This document shows positions 20,501 to 32,835 of a stretch of 64,000 nt of DNA, one piece after another. The stretch comes from Aquanectria penicillioides. Its lineage: Eukaryota; Ascomycota; Sordariomycetes; Hypocreales; Nectriaceae. A program made the position numbers and the translations under genes. The stretch is taken from NCBI GenBank assembly GCA_003415625.1, contig PYIU01000006.1:1860001-1924000 (forward strand), in the 5' to 3' direction. The notes beneath the pieces are model-generated. The model worked only from the letters and a program-made list of their open reading frames with translations, was not told the origin of the DNA and did no database searches. Within the stretch, counting starts at the first letter, position 1; each line of letters begins with the position of its first letter.

Positions 20501-22708
20501 GGTCAAGCCCGAAAGAGGCATTCGTACCGTCCACCCCAAAGGGCAGAGTTTGCGAATGAAGACGGGACGAGCCGACGCTGAGGGACAAGGCCGTGGCCGT
20601 CATTGGGCTCCCCGGACCTAGAAATCCCACCGGCTGGGTCACCCTTACTCTTTGCCCCTTGCCTTGCTCCTCACCACCCCAGACAGAGCTAGGGGGAGCA
20701 GCTGGGCCCTGGGAGGGGGCCTCGCGGGCGTGCCTCGAGGTGATCCAGGAGAGGAACGACTGGACGAAGTGGAATCTTGAACAGGAAGGAGACGACACCG
20801 GATGGTTGGGATGATGGGGAGAGGAGAGGGGGGAGGCTAGGGTTCAGGAAGGCCTGATCGATGGTTGAGATGGTGGAGGATGGTCAGGGGTTGTGGGAAT
20901 CGAGGGCGGTCGATGAGAGGTTGCAAGAGACAAGAGGAGATATCTAAAGAGCTGAATCTCAGCGGCATGGGGAGCGCTGGGAGTGACGCAGGGGAGAAGT
21001 GACGAAGACGATTCGCCTGCATTCGAGGGTGATCCTCTTGCGCGATGTAACCTCAGCACCTGGCCTAATACCCTGGCCTGCTGAACAGTAGCACTTCCAC
21101 TCGCTCAGGTCTAAACCAAACGTCAGGAATATAACGATTGCCATGGAGCCCGCCACCGCGCCACACGACATCGAAGACCACATCGACGGGCGATATGATA
21201 TAGGGCAAATGTAAGCGCACGACGGCGGGAAAGCCCCCCAGATGGACCGGCGGGGGGGATTCGTGGCTTGCTGAGGTCTGCAACAGACCAATTCGGGACC
21301 CCGAAGAGCCGTCCAGCCCCTTGCGTCCCGCGGCGTTGGCAGTGGCTTTTTCACGAACGTCCATCTTGCATCTTGACAAATTGTGGCCGTGGCCGATGCT
21401 TTTCGGGCCCTCCTCTCTCTGCCAGTCCTCCGAGGCGCCACCGACGGCGCGCGTGAGGCTTTGTCTGATCGCATCTCACAAAAACGGCTGCAACCTTTGA
21501 GGGTCTGGGGCGGATCTAAATGGCAGGGGGTGTTGTCAGGTCGGCGATGGATAAAATGATCGTACTACAACATTGAGAAAGAGAGACAAGATGGGCGAGA
21601 AGAGACAATGGACAGGTACGTAGGCTCGACAGGGTGCCAACCGGGCAGGGTCCCCAGGGCCTGGTTGTCCGTTATGGTTGAAAAGAAGGCAACGCACGAG
21701 TGGCCCTTGTCTTGAGGGGATTTGTTTGGGGCGTGCTGTGATGATCCGTGCCGTGCTGTGCCGTGCTGTGATCTGTGTCTATGCTGTGCTTGAAATGACC
21801 TCACATCGATGATCGTTACCATGGCGCTGGAAACGAAGGAGCGCCTGCCGCCCTATCGCGGAGCTCCCCTCGGCTGCCGTGTCACCACGATCTCGGCGGC
21901 GGCGGCGGCGGTGGTGGTGTTTGCCCTGGACTCTGGATTTCTGGGGGAGGTGTGGTAATGGTAGTAGAGAAGGTGGCCCAGATGTGGTAATAACGACAGC
22001 GATGATGATGGTGGTGGCATGCCCAAGTACCTGGTCGTCATTTTTGCTTCTCGAGACTGGGCTGCTGGGAAAAGTATCAGGATCGGCGCGTCACCAGTCG
22101 AGCGGCACAGCGCTGCAGAAGCCACGGACGACGTCTTGGGACTGACAGCCGCTGCTACCCCCCGCCTGGTAGGCTTTGTTTTGGGTTTATCTGTCGGGTA
22201 TGCCAGCCCACCCCAGCACGGGACAGAATGTGAGATGTGACAAGAGGAAGGGCAGACATCATGGTGATAGCTGTGTGTGTGCGTGTGTGTGCACGAAGTG
22301 CAGCACAGAGCATCTGGACCGGGGGGGATTGAAGGGGAGAGAAAGGTTCAGCGCAGCAAGCTGTGCTATGTAAATGTGGGATGGAGCAGGGGGGGGAAGA
22401 CAGAGGGGGTAGGGTCCCCCCCCCTTTCCCTTGGAAGAGGAGAGAGAGGAGAGAACAAAAGACGATGGATGAATGAACGACGGGATTCCCGCAGATCGCT
22501 GACGCACGTTTGGGTCCATGGTGCCTGGGCAGGAGTTTTCGCGTTGCGATGTGGATGGGATGCATCGATTTTGGGACGAGGTAGGGTTGTGATCGGGGCG
22601 GGCGATGGTGGAGATGGCGTCGCCGGGGGACAGTTCCGCTCGGGAAGGCATGCGCGCCCCGTACGGGCAGGCGTGCAAGATGAGATGGACGGCAGGTTGA
22701 GGCAGGCA

Positions 22709-22743
22709 GGGAGGGAGGGAGGGAGGGAGGGAGGGAGGGAGGG
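22709..22743. repeat. (GGGA)n microsatellite
   Basis: About nine tandem GGGA units, embedded in a purine-rich stretch (22300-22850) that creates long spurious proline/serine ORFs on the minus strand. Confidence 0.95.
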
Positions 22744-24063
22744 TGTGGCAGGGCGAGGCTTCGGTGAGAGGACGTGGACGAAGCGAGAGAGGGACACGGG
22801 GCAGACGGGGGCAGACAGGAAAGGGGGGGGGGATGGGAGGGTGTATCTCACGCACATAGAGATTACATACAGCTAAGACCATTAACAGACACCGAAGGAC
22901 ATCGCGAGCATGGGAAGACCTTGGAAAGCAAATCGTGATAGGCACGGAGCACGGTGCACTCAGGCAAGGTAGGGTGGCGGTGATCATCGGGGACACGGGG
23001 CCAGGGCATTTCGAGCTGAGATCTGACAAGAGCCGTTTCCTGCGAGATGGGGGGACGTGAAGATGGCGATGGAGGCGTCCACTCGAGGACGTCTGAGTCG
23101 GCAACCGTGTGTCCATACGTGTAGCAGAGGTTGTGTCACGACTTGGGAGAGGCGGCCACATTACCTCACCACAGCTGGCCACAGATAGCCACAGATAGCC
23201 ACAGAGAGCTACAGCAACACCAGGGCACCGCGCAAAGACGTGTCATAACCGCTTGGCGGTGCTCAATGTACACGCACCTATGTCAGTCGGCCTGTATCTT
23301 GCGCCAGCCGTCAACTGTAGTGTGCGCCGTCGCCGTCCAACCCAGGGTCGGCGTGCGGCGGCCGGCCGTACCTGAATCGAATCTATCATATCTCCCTCTC
23401 ATCCCACTCTATAGCGTGGTCACTATGGTCAGAAAGCTCGTACAGTAGCCTGCGGTTCTAGGTTGCGCTTAACTCGGATCGTGCGTGAGTGCGCCTGCGT
23501 GTGTGTGCGCTTGTGCGACGGCGTGACGTCCACGGGTGCCATGGTGCCGGGCCCAGAGGTGCAAGGTCTGTGTGTTTACAGTAGTGAGGTGGTTCCCCAG
23601 CGATCTCCGATCCACGATAGTGGACCAAAGTATCGGGGCATTTTTTTTTTTCTGGCATTCTTCCCCGTGGTTTTGCTCGAGGCGGTGGTATGGCTGGCTG
23701 GCCGGCCGGCGCTGGAGGAGGCAGATTTGGCAGCTGAACCACCGTTCTAGGTGCAGCGGTAGCAGGGCCTAGCAGGGGCGCCCTGTGGCTCAGGCGCGGG
23801 CACTTAGGCTCCCCTAGCCACCAGCGACGCACACTAACTCAACGCTCACACAGACGCTGGAGGGGCTACGGCTGAGATTTTGGCCTCATGGGGCTGGGGA
23901 TCCCTCCGGCGCATGTTCCCATAGGCCTAAACTCGACATTCTCGCCCCCGGCGCATGTCTTTGCCCCAGCTCTACTCTCATGTATGTCTCTCCTCGCGAG
24001 TTTTGTACCGGGCCAATGCCCGTGGCACAGCATCTGCTGCCGTTTTGTTTGTCTGTTACCAGT

Positions 24064-24095
24064 CCCTGTACCTGTACCTGTGCCTGTACCTGTAC
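24064..24095. repeat. (CTGTAC)n short tandem repeat
   Basis: Five units of CCTGTA/CTGTAC with one variant (CTGTGC). Five-unit hexamer tract, non-coding. Confidence 0.85.
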
Positions 24096-26818
24096 GCTCG
24101 GACTCTGCAGCCCATTTCATACAGTGGCCATGGCTTTTCTTCTCTGATGGGCTTGCGTCGGGGGGCTTTCTTAGCATGGAGCCCTTGCTGCTTGTCTTGG
24201 ATCGCAGTGTCGGCGATGCATCTCTGTGATGCGCATGAGGCAAGCCACGAACTACTGCAAGAGACCAAACTGCCCCCTTCGGCAGTGAGGATTGAAATTG
24301 GGGAGGCACGGGAAGAGAGGGCAGGGAAATAGAGGCACCTGAGGGTCAGAGACGAGGTTGCAGTCATGAGAATCGCTTAATTATACATTTTTCATCCAGT
24401 CCACTCACGTCCCTCGTAAGCCAATACAACCCTTGCGCGAACCGCTTCAAAACCTGCATCTATTGGTATCAAAGACGGCACAGTTCAAGCAGAGGAGTTC
24501 CGTCCCGTCCCCATGACTGCAATGTGCAAAATCTAGATGCGTCATGAAACCCCGGGTTTCTACCTCGATCCGGACACTGTTGCATTTGTTGAATACTAAA
24601 CATTTATTATGGCCATTCCCACCGCCCATTCAAGCCCGGCAAAGTCTGCCGCTGGGCCCGCTGCAAGGCGCAATATGTTGTACAACAAACCGGCAGGTAG
24701 ACGACAGCAACTTCATCGTCGAAACAGACTATTGGTGGCAATGCTGCATCACGATTGAGACAAGAGAAAACCCTAGACATGACGGCCGATGGAACAAGTT
24801 ATTGATAGACAGCCCTCTCCACACCTCCCCTCGTAGCCTCGGCCTATGGAAGTTTCTCCTCTGCTTCGTAAATCGAGATTGGTGGTGGCGGACATGTGTC
24901 ACCATCAACGTGCTCCATCTCACCTCTGCTTTGGTAACTGGCCGCTATGATCGCCGGATGGCTTCAATGGCGCTTCCGTCTCAACGGGTCCAAGCAAAGG
25001 TAGCGAACAAGGCTGAGCTGAAAAATCTGCCTGCTGCGAACTGACCCCGCCCAAGCGGTTCCCCGGCTGTTTTGATCCAAGTCAAGTGCTGTGCAAGCAA
25101 AACTGGCCATTCAGAAACATCACCACCAATATCACCAATACCACCACCAGCAACGAAACATTTGCAGGCCAAACTAGGACGTGCGCCAGGCCCAGGCTTG
25201 GCTGCCTGTCAAACCGCGCCCCGCGAGGGACAGGGCGTCTAGCTCCCGCCCTCCCGCTCTTACCAAAGACTCGGCGACGGCGGCGGCGGCTGGTGGGCGA
25301 CAACCAGACCCTGAAAGGTTGAAAAAGAAAAATGTTCGAAAAAATGAAATAAAGAATTGAACTGCCAACGGAAAGGGATGAGGGGCAGGCTGAGCCGAAA
25401 AAAAAACGGCGAACCTCCAAAAAAGCAAAAGCAGCAGCGCCGCCGCGTACACCCCCAAGACAAGAAAATTAAAGAAAATAAATGGATCGAAAAATAAGAA
25501 GCACGGGAAAAACAAGTTACATGCCCCAGAGTTAGCCGTGTGCCCGTCGCCCGCTGTCCGCTCTTCCCGCCCTCGGTCGCAACGCCGGTCCAGCGCTTGC
25601 TCCGGGATCAAGGGAGCTCGGTTGGTTAGGTAAGCTCTGGGGAGGCGCCAAGATGGAATAATCGAAAAGAGAAAGAAAAAATTCTATACAAAAATAAACC
25701 GGGCCCCAAATCGACTGCTACGACGAATCTTGGTAAACGAAGCGAGATCAACAGGGACCAGGACCGGGTTGGGAGACAAGAGAGAACAGGTTTTAGGAAC
25801 ATGGCAAGCCGTCCATCGGTTAGAGAAAAATTTCAGCCTCATCTTCATTTCCAGTCATACACGCCTCAGGCTGGGCAAATCCTGGCTTAGCAAATACGAC
25901 AGGTTATCCGCCAGTGCGGGATCTCATCTCTAGGAAATCTCTGCGACGGGCCGGTCGGGGTGGGGAGGGAAAGAGGGAAGATCAAGGGTTACAATAATGC
26001 CTGAAAAAGAGGGAACTATTCGGCTCTTGGGACGGCGTAATGGCAGGGGGATCCGATAAAGGAAATTGTGATAGCGCCTAAGCCTTCGCGGATTAGGAGG
26101 GGAGGGAGAGTGGATGACAATGGGGGGATCGCGATGGAGATGGGGTTGCGACTAAGGCGGGCACCCAATGCAACAGTGGACCCCACCAAGAGAGGGAAAG
26201 AAAAAAAAGTTGACGAGGGTTTGATTTGCAGTGCAGTGCTGGGTGCTGTTGGAGGTGGATAATGGATCAAAAAATGATAGATCGATAATCGCGGTGGTGA
26301 GGCAGAAGGAAAGACTCGTGGCTGAGACGTTTGTGGTTAACTAAGACAGAGACAAAGGTGACTTACACCTACGTCGACGTGTCTCTAACGGGCCGAGATA
26401 GCAAATAGCCCAGCCCACATGGATACAGAGATTAGACCATGGAAAAGCGAGACAAAGCTCAAGGATCACGATGAAGCATTCAGGGCAAACTAAGGCAAGC
26501 CCACGCGATAGTCCACTGAGTCAACTAAATCATGGGGGCGTCGAAGTGCCAGACAGCCCTTGCCGGATCGGTTCTGCTCGGAGGTACGTAAATGGCGACA
26601 AGGTTTGTTTTTTGGTGCCGTTTTTTGGTGTGGGTGGTTAAGGATTGCATCACCAACAGCAAAAGCCAGCCAACCAGCGAACCAACCAACCATCCAGCAC
26701 GTCAAAGACACCCACGATGCCTGGCCACGCTGCAATTGACAGCTTGTGTCCCCTCCATCTTGGTCCATCTCATCCTATCCGATCCCATCTTCGTCCCAGC
26801 CCAAGTCTCGGTCCCCGC

Positions 26819-26839
26819 AAAAAAAAAAAAAAAAAAAAA
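26819..26839. repeat. Poly-A run (21 nt) and nearby poly-C (26952-26964)
   Basis: Uninterrupted A21, with a 13-C run 110 bp further on. Both are prone to length error in sequencing. No target-site duplication or retroelement tail structure was noticed around the A-run. Confidence 0.9.
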
Positions 26840-29800
26840 CACCAAAGATCATACTGACACTCCACGCTACAGAACTAGACCAACGTCGCTGCGCGCGCCG
26901 CCGCTGCAGCAGCCCGCACACCTGTCCGATGCACGATGACCCCTCCCTGTTCCCCCCCCCCCCCATCCTTGGCATACACCACCTCCACCACCACCTCCGC
27001 ATGTACTTTCTTTCTCTTTCCTTATGCGACGACTAGATCCTGCGGTTGCTCTCAGACACCAAGATGACGACAACGGAAAGGAAAAAAAAAAAATTCCTCG
27101 CTAACCTCTCTCTGACATACATGATAAGCAGGAAGCTGTCTGGAGCTGAGACCTGGGCTAGAAAGCCGGCCTTCCGGCCCAATCCCACAAATGACGTTTG
27201 GCTGCAAGGTACAATGCGACACAAACCGGACGCGGATGGAGATAAAGGATAGTTTTGTGTGGGTGATATTCCGAGCTCTTAGGGGTGGAAAGTGGGAGGG
27301 ATGAAGGAGGAGGAGGAGGAGGGGGGGGGGGGCCCGCATTCGAAAGCCACATCTCCGGCAAATCCGCGCAGCTGGGAATCCTCCCACGAGGTTACATACT
27401 GTATCTTATCTAGGGAGACCAAGCTGAGATCGCAGTTGTTTTTCTGCCTTTGCCTCCTTTTGGACCAGGTCGTATTACCAGCTGCCCGGACAAACAGGCA
27501 GGGATTCAGATACTTAACACCTACCGAATGGGAAAATAAAGGGGTGGGATACAGGGTAACGTGACGAAGGAGTTTAAAGGAGGCGAAGCCCGGCTGCGTT
27601 GCCGGGGAGAGGAGTAAAAGTGAGGCAAAAAAAAAAATGAGGGATCGCAATACTTCAGGGTAGGAAAAGATAGGTAGGTCAGCTCTTGTTACATAGAGGT
27701 AATAGGATCAGCTACGAACGGACACACGTGGATGCATTAGGTGGGATAGGGGGGGGGTATATGGATAGTCGGAGACCGCCCACGTTGCACAACTGGGTTG
27801 TGCCGTTATCTGATTGCGTTATTGCGTTCTCATTACCTCAAGTCTACGCCATCAATGTTCGCGATGTTAAGCCGTTGTTTTCCAATCTCAAGGTGAGCAC
27901 ACAGATTCGTTGTGGCCTCCGAGCCACTGACCTATGAGCCCGCCTCCCCGTCCCCTTGAGAGCAAGCCCCTTGCCCTCGGCGTCGAGTGCACCCCCATGC
28001 CCCAGTCCTAGCTCATACCGTCCAACCATAGCCTCCTGTCTGAGTAGTTTCCCTTGTTTGTTACCAAATCACTATCCCATCGTCAACCGCTGTCACACTG
28101 TGCTCTAGCTTCCCCCGCGTGGGCTTGCATTTGTTCGCTTCCGCACCCCCCAATAACACGGGCATGTTTCATGCCGTCCAAAACGGTTTTCTTCCCAGTG
28201 CCCATTTAGGACAGCAACGAGGGAAATAAAATCAACCATGACCCCCATCCAGAAGAGAACCCGTCCGCTTGGATCCGCGCCGCAGCAGCGCTTCCCTCGC
28301 CTTGGGTTGCTGCGGTTAGCACTAGTTCATAGGGTCGGTCACTAAACCGGGAGGAATAACACCCGTGACGGACACAACAAACTAGGCTCGTTTAAACGCC
28401 CCCCTTCCTCCCCTACACCTACGAATGGAACATTTTCACCACTACCACCTACCCGTGCTATGTATCCGTCGGTGTGATCCCTTGGGTCGGATAGCGCGCC
28501 AGCGTAGGCCCCAAGCCCCCTGGGCACAGCACCACCATTTACGTTGAAGATGGTCATGGCAGGGCGGGCAATAACTTGCTCAAAACTCCCTCCCCTCCCC
28601 CCGTTCATACCCAACTTAACTTAACTTAGCTCCTTGCGCAGTAAGCTCCATGGGGGTTCGCTTGGACAACCAGCCTAGGGCCCTACGGTAGAGGATGGGG
28701 AGAAGAGAGAAAATGGGGGACCCGGGATCCCGACCCAGGGAGACGGGCGACGCATTGACCCGATAGCGGCCTCGGCCCTCGTGCCTACCGTCCTCGCTTT
28801 GCTTCAAGGTGCCGTAGGGGCTCCAAGGGCCCTTGGAGCCCCAGTTGGCCCAAGTCTCCGGCTCTGGCAACGAACCTAGCGGCGCAACTAAAACCGCCCA
28901 TTGACCACTGGCTGGCTGAGGATGGCTTCTGCTTGTATGTGGTCGCCGCGGCCGCCGCTCGGTAGGGGAAGCTGAGGGCAGCTGATGTCCCCTGCTGAGC
29001 AAGTCCACCCAAGCGGTATGCCTCGAGCCTAGACCGAACGCTGGGAGCAGTTAACGACACCCTATGCGCTTTCTCATGGCGCTCTCTCTTCTCCTCGTTC
29101 GTCGCTGTTTTCTCCGCACCCTCTCTCCGTATCGCTTTGAGGCTTGCCCGTGACGGGGACACTGTATCCGTAACGGCAACTCTTAGCGGAGCGTGCACTG
29201 CCCGCCTAGCGCAGCCATCTTTTGTGTTTCTGCCTTGGTTTCGGCGTCCTCTGTCCCTGGATTACTTCAACGGTGCGTGGGATGACCCAACTGCCCGTTG
29301 TGCCTGGTCGCTAGCCCTGTCCCCTTGCGCTGGTGGCATGCTCGCGCCGTCGCAATGGTCAAAGTCTTGATGTAAGTGGTGATGGTGAAGGTGAAGCAAG
29401 AGTACGTACCCAAACGCGTGCCCCCTCCCGACCTTGCCAGGTTGCCTATCACACTATGTACTAGGTAAGGTAAGGGAAACCAACGCAGCTAACTGCCTGG
29501 GTAAGAGAGTCGGTAGGGTGAGTGGTTAGGCAGGCAAGTTAGGTCAGGGAGGTAGGTACAGTAGTAGTCCTTAGGTACCACATACTGTACCTAGGCAAGT
29601 AAAGTACTCCGTACCTATCGACTTTTTTTTTTTTGGTCACAGGCTTCTGTCCCTTGCCTTTACCGACATAATCCCACTACGACCATTGATCCGAACCCGT
29701 AGACGGCGACGGGAGGCACTACGCCGGCCTCTCGGGATCCCGCCAATCCACTTCGCCCTTCCTCAGTGCCCACGTCTCGCCAACTCGTCCAAGCTTCAAC

Positions 29801-30748
29801 CCCCGGGGAAATAGCCAGCAGCCAGGACCAGCAGTTGCCCTGCCCGCCGCCAGTCCACCGACGGCGTCTACCGCACTGACGGTGAGGGCACTTCGTCGAG
29901 CGGAAGCAAACACTTGGCGCGTCGATTGACAAGCAACCCGGGCCTACGGGACGGGTCGCACCCTCCGCGGTTCCGGGTCCTGGTGAAATTATTCCCCTAG
30001 CGAACCGTGATGGCGGCGGCGACGGCGGCGGACGACGCCCTGGCGAGAAAAGGGATTCCAGGGCTCTCGCTGGCCCGCGCCCATCCTAATGGAACAGACG
30101 GGCACATCCTTTTACGGGCACGGAACCAAGTACCTTTTTTACTAGGTGTCCCGCGCGCCGTCGGCAGTTTGTTCGACCGGCGCCGCGCTAAAGCCGGTTC
30201 CGAGGGTCAACGAGCATGGGAGGGGGGTGAGCCATCGTGCCGAGCCAACGGAGCAAGTATGAAGGCCGAAGTTTAAAAAAGTGAAAATGAACATCAATAT
30301 AATAATGTAGGCGATCAAGATGTGCAAGAAAGGATATGTGACAGGTAAAGGGGCTACGATGCAAGAGCACAAAAGAAAGTAGTTGACTGAGTCCGGGCAC
30401 TACTGGAACAAGAAGCGGAGTCGAGCCTGAGGTGACGGCTGATGCCGTCAAAATGTGCCAATGCTAGAGTCATAGAGTCATGGAGTCGTGGAGTTTGTCA
30501 TCCATTACTTGCTTGACGAGCTGTGCTTGTCGCAGGATGTGCCGAATATGATGACCCTCTTCTCGCGCCCGCCATTGCCAGTCTCGTCTGACCTTTGCCG
30601 CTGTCCGGAGCTCCATGGGCCGGGTCTGGCCCCAGGGTTCCCCTCCGTCAGGTGGATTCTTCGCTCTGCCATCCAGGTACCTTGCATGTTCCATCGCCTT
30701 TTTGGAGGGTCATCAAGTTATTTCAAATAATTTTTTTTTACTTATTTC

Positions 30749-30775
30749 TTTTCCTTTCCTTTCCTTTCCTTTCTT
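30749..30775. repeat. (CCTTT)n pyrimidine repeat
   Basis: About five CCTTT units on the plus strand in the gene desert; simple microsatellite. Confidence 0.9.
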
Positions 30776-31013
30776 CTTGATCTTCCGATCAGACCAGGGG
30801 TGCATTGGGGCTGAACCGGAGTTGCTCCTCCTCCATCATTCATTCAGGCATTTGCGCAGGGGAGGGGATTGTGACACATGGAGGGCACATGGGTAAAAAG
30901 GAACAAGGGACAAGATATTTCGGGCAACCCGCAGCGCAGCCCACAACCGCATTGGATTAATTGACATGGGAGGGACTTTGAGATGAGGCAAGGCAAGGCC
31001 CATTCTCATCAGT

Positions 31014-31048
31014 AAGCGTCGAGCGTCGAGCATCAAGCATCAAGCATC
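31014..31048. repeat. Heptamer RAGCRTC tandem repeat, five units
   Basis: Five adjacent 7-nt units: AAGCGTC, GAGCGTC, GAGCATC, AAGCATC, AAGCATC. The graded base changes along the array suggest stepwise duplication. Confidence 0.85.
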
Positions 31049-32766
31049 AAGCAGGCGTTCCTGCTTCTTCCTTATTCCCCTGCATGTGCCTTGCGTCAGG
31101 TCCAGCGAATCCCAGATCTCGCCGACCACCGGCCCGCAGATCAGCCCAGGGAAGAGACCACGAGACAAAGAAAAAAAAAAGGGAGAGCTGAACAAGGAAA
31201 GCATGATGGAGAGGAAGAAAAAGAAAAGAAAAGTAATTGATCAAGGGAAGAAAAAGCACAAAGCATCCAAGCGAGGAGTGGGGTTGACAAGGCCTGTGCA
31301 AGATAATTGTCCCAGAACGGAGCATGTAATCTGTGGAAGGACAGTAGTTGCTGTGCGAATTTGAGGGGACATATTGCGGCTGATGGGCTTCGGGTGTTGG
31401 CGGGAATATGACGACTTGGTGGGCATGAGTCCTTCTGGATTTGGCATTTCGCCTTGATGGAGTCACAGTCCTTGGCTTCGGAGCCCTGCCTTGGACCTCT
31501 GGTTTGGCCCTTTGCCGGGCAAAAGTTTGCCGCGTGAAAAGGGAAGAGGGGGTGTGTGCTGCAGACGTGGGGTAGGGAGAAAATTCGGGATTTATTTTGG
31601 CAATTGCACGGAGCGTCTGTACTCCCCTTCTGAAGGTGCTCTGCTCAATTCTCTTTCGTCATTGGCCTCGTCGCATCGGGAGTTGAGAAGGACAGGGATC
31701 CCTATCCCCACACAGCCGTGCTTTTAGTCACGCCTTTGCATTGATGATGAAGCTGGCCGTCGGGATTGGTGAGTTGGGTTGATTCAAAGGAGGGGCGGAT
31801 TCTTCTAAAAAGATTTTTTCTTGTTACCTTGTCCTGGCCCTAGCCTCAATGCTTGGTGAACTCCCAGACTCCGGACGAAACGGGAAGCATTGACATCCTC
31901 GTTGGGCTGGGGATACTCCATACAATTCTGACGCACCTCTCCCGACCACGTATTCGTACTTGTGCGTGTTTCCGTGTGTGTGCCGGTAGGTTTCTATGTG
32001 TTTGACAGACACTCCAGCCCGCGGCGGCAATTGAGAGCGGTTTTTTTTTTCCTGCTCTGCGGAGGCAATGCGAGAAACGCTGGCAGGAAGCAGACTTCGC
32101 ATCGCATCGCATCGCGCCGCCGCGCATCGCATTTCTAGGCCGGCAATTGAGTCTCGTCTTTGGTCGGCTGTCTCGTCCGCGTTTCGTCCCATCCCGTCTG
32201 CCACCCGCTCGCTCTCCACAACTTATGTCACTCAACAAACCTCCATTGTGCCTCCAACCCTAAATTGTAAGGTCCATCCATCCATCTACACGACGAGCCG
32301 CTTTGCCGCACATCGTACAGCCGGTCAGCAAGCATCTCTCTCACACCCCTCCCCATTCCCAATTTTACCCGTCACCGGCTGCAATACATGTCAATGCCCT
32401 TGGCACGAAAATCGAGTCTGGGGAATCGCGTGGTATACGGAGCACTTTGTACATAGCATGATGTGCATCCCCGTTGAATTCCTCATGCCCGTGCTGCCTG
32501 GTGCCGTAGTCCCGCGGACCAGCCTTCAAGTCGGGACCCTGCAATTCCCGGCCGCAGTCCCCCAGAGAATTATACGGATGTTCCGATAATTGCTCCCGCC
32601 GACCCGATCCATTAGCCAGCGGCTGGTCACCCTCACTGTTTCAATGGTTTGACAGCGGCACCCGCGTACCTTGCATGGTGTTGAAAAGCTTCATACAAGC
32701 CTTGCATCTGGGCTGAGACAGGATGGCGCCATGAACTCGAAATCCCGAACCGAACCACCCATCGCC

Positions 32767-32835
32767 TGTGTGTGTGTGCGTGTGCGTGTGTGTGTGTGTG
32801 AGTGTGTGTGTGTGAGTGTGTATGTGCCTGTGTGC
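32767..32835. repeat. (GT)n microsatellite with interruptions
   Basis: About 65 bp of TG/GT repeats with CG and AG interruptions. Alternating purine-pyrimidine sequence, the type that can adopt Z-DNA. Non-coding. Confidence 0.95.

Noticed and set aside
22259..23182. 307-codon minus-strand ORF in the gene desert
   Set aside because: Composed of proline/serine/leucine low-complexity sequence created by purine-rich repeats on the other strand; no domain, and overlapping ORFs in other frames are equally long.
24544..25044. 166-codon ORF in the gene desert
   Set aside because: Fairly mixed composition but no recognised family and no codon bias like the real genes; kept out for lack of support.
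26421..26475. U6 snRNA-like words (GATACAGAGATTAG...CATGG...CAAGGAT)
   Set aside because: The invariant ACAGAGAAGATTAGC core of U6 is not intact, the spacing needs several gaps, and no flanking 5' stem-loop or T-run terminator fits.
26819..26839. Poly-A run as a possible retrotransposon or processed-gene tail
   Set aside because: No upstream reverse-transcriptase or gene-like sequence and no target-site duplication seen.
28608..28630. TTAAC repeats resembling telomeric sequence
   Set aside because: Only three units, of the wrong repeat for ascomycetes (TTAGGG), in an internal location.
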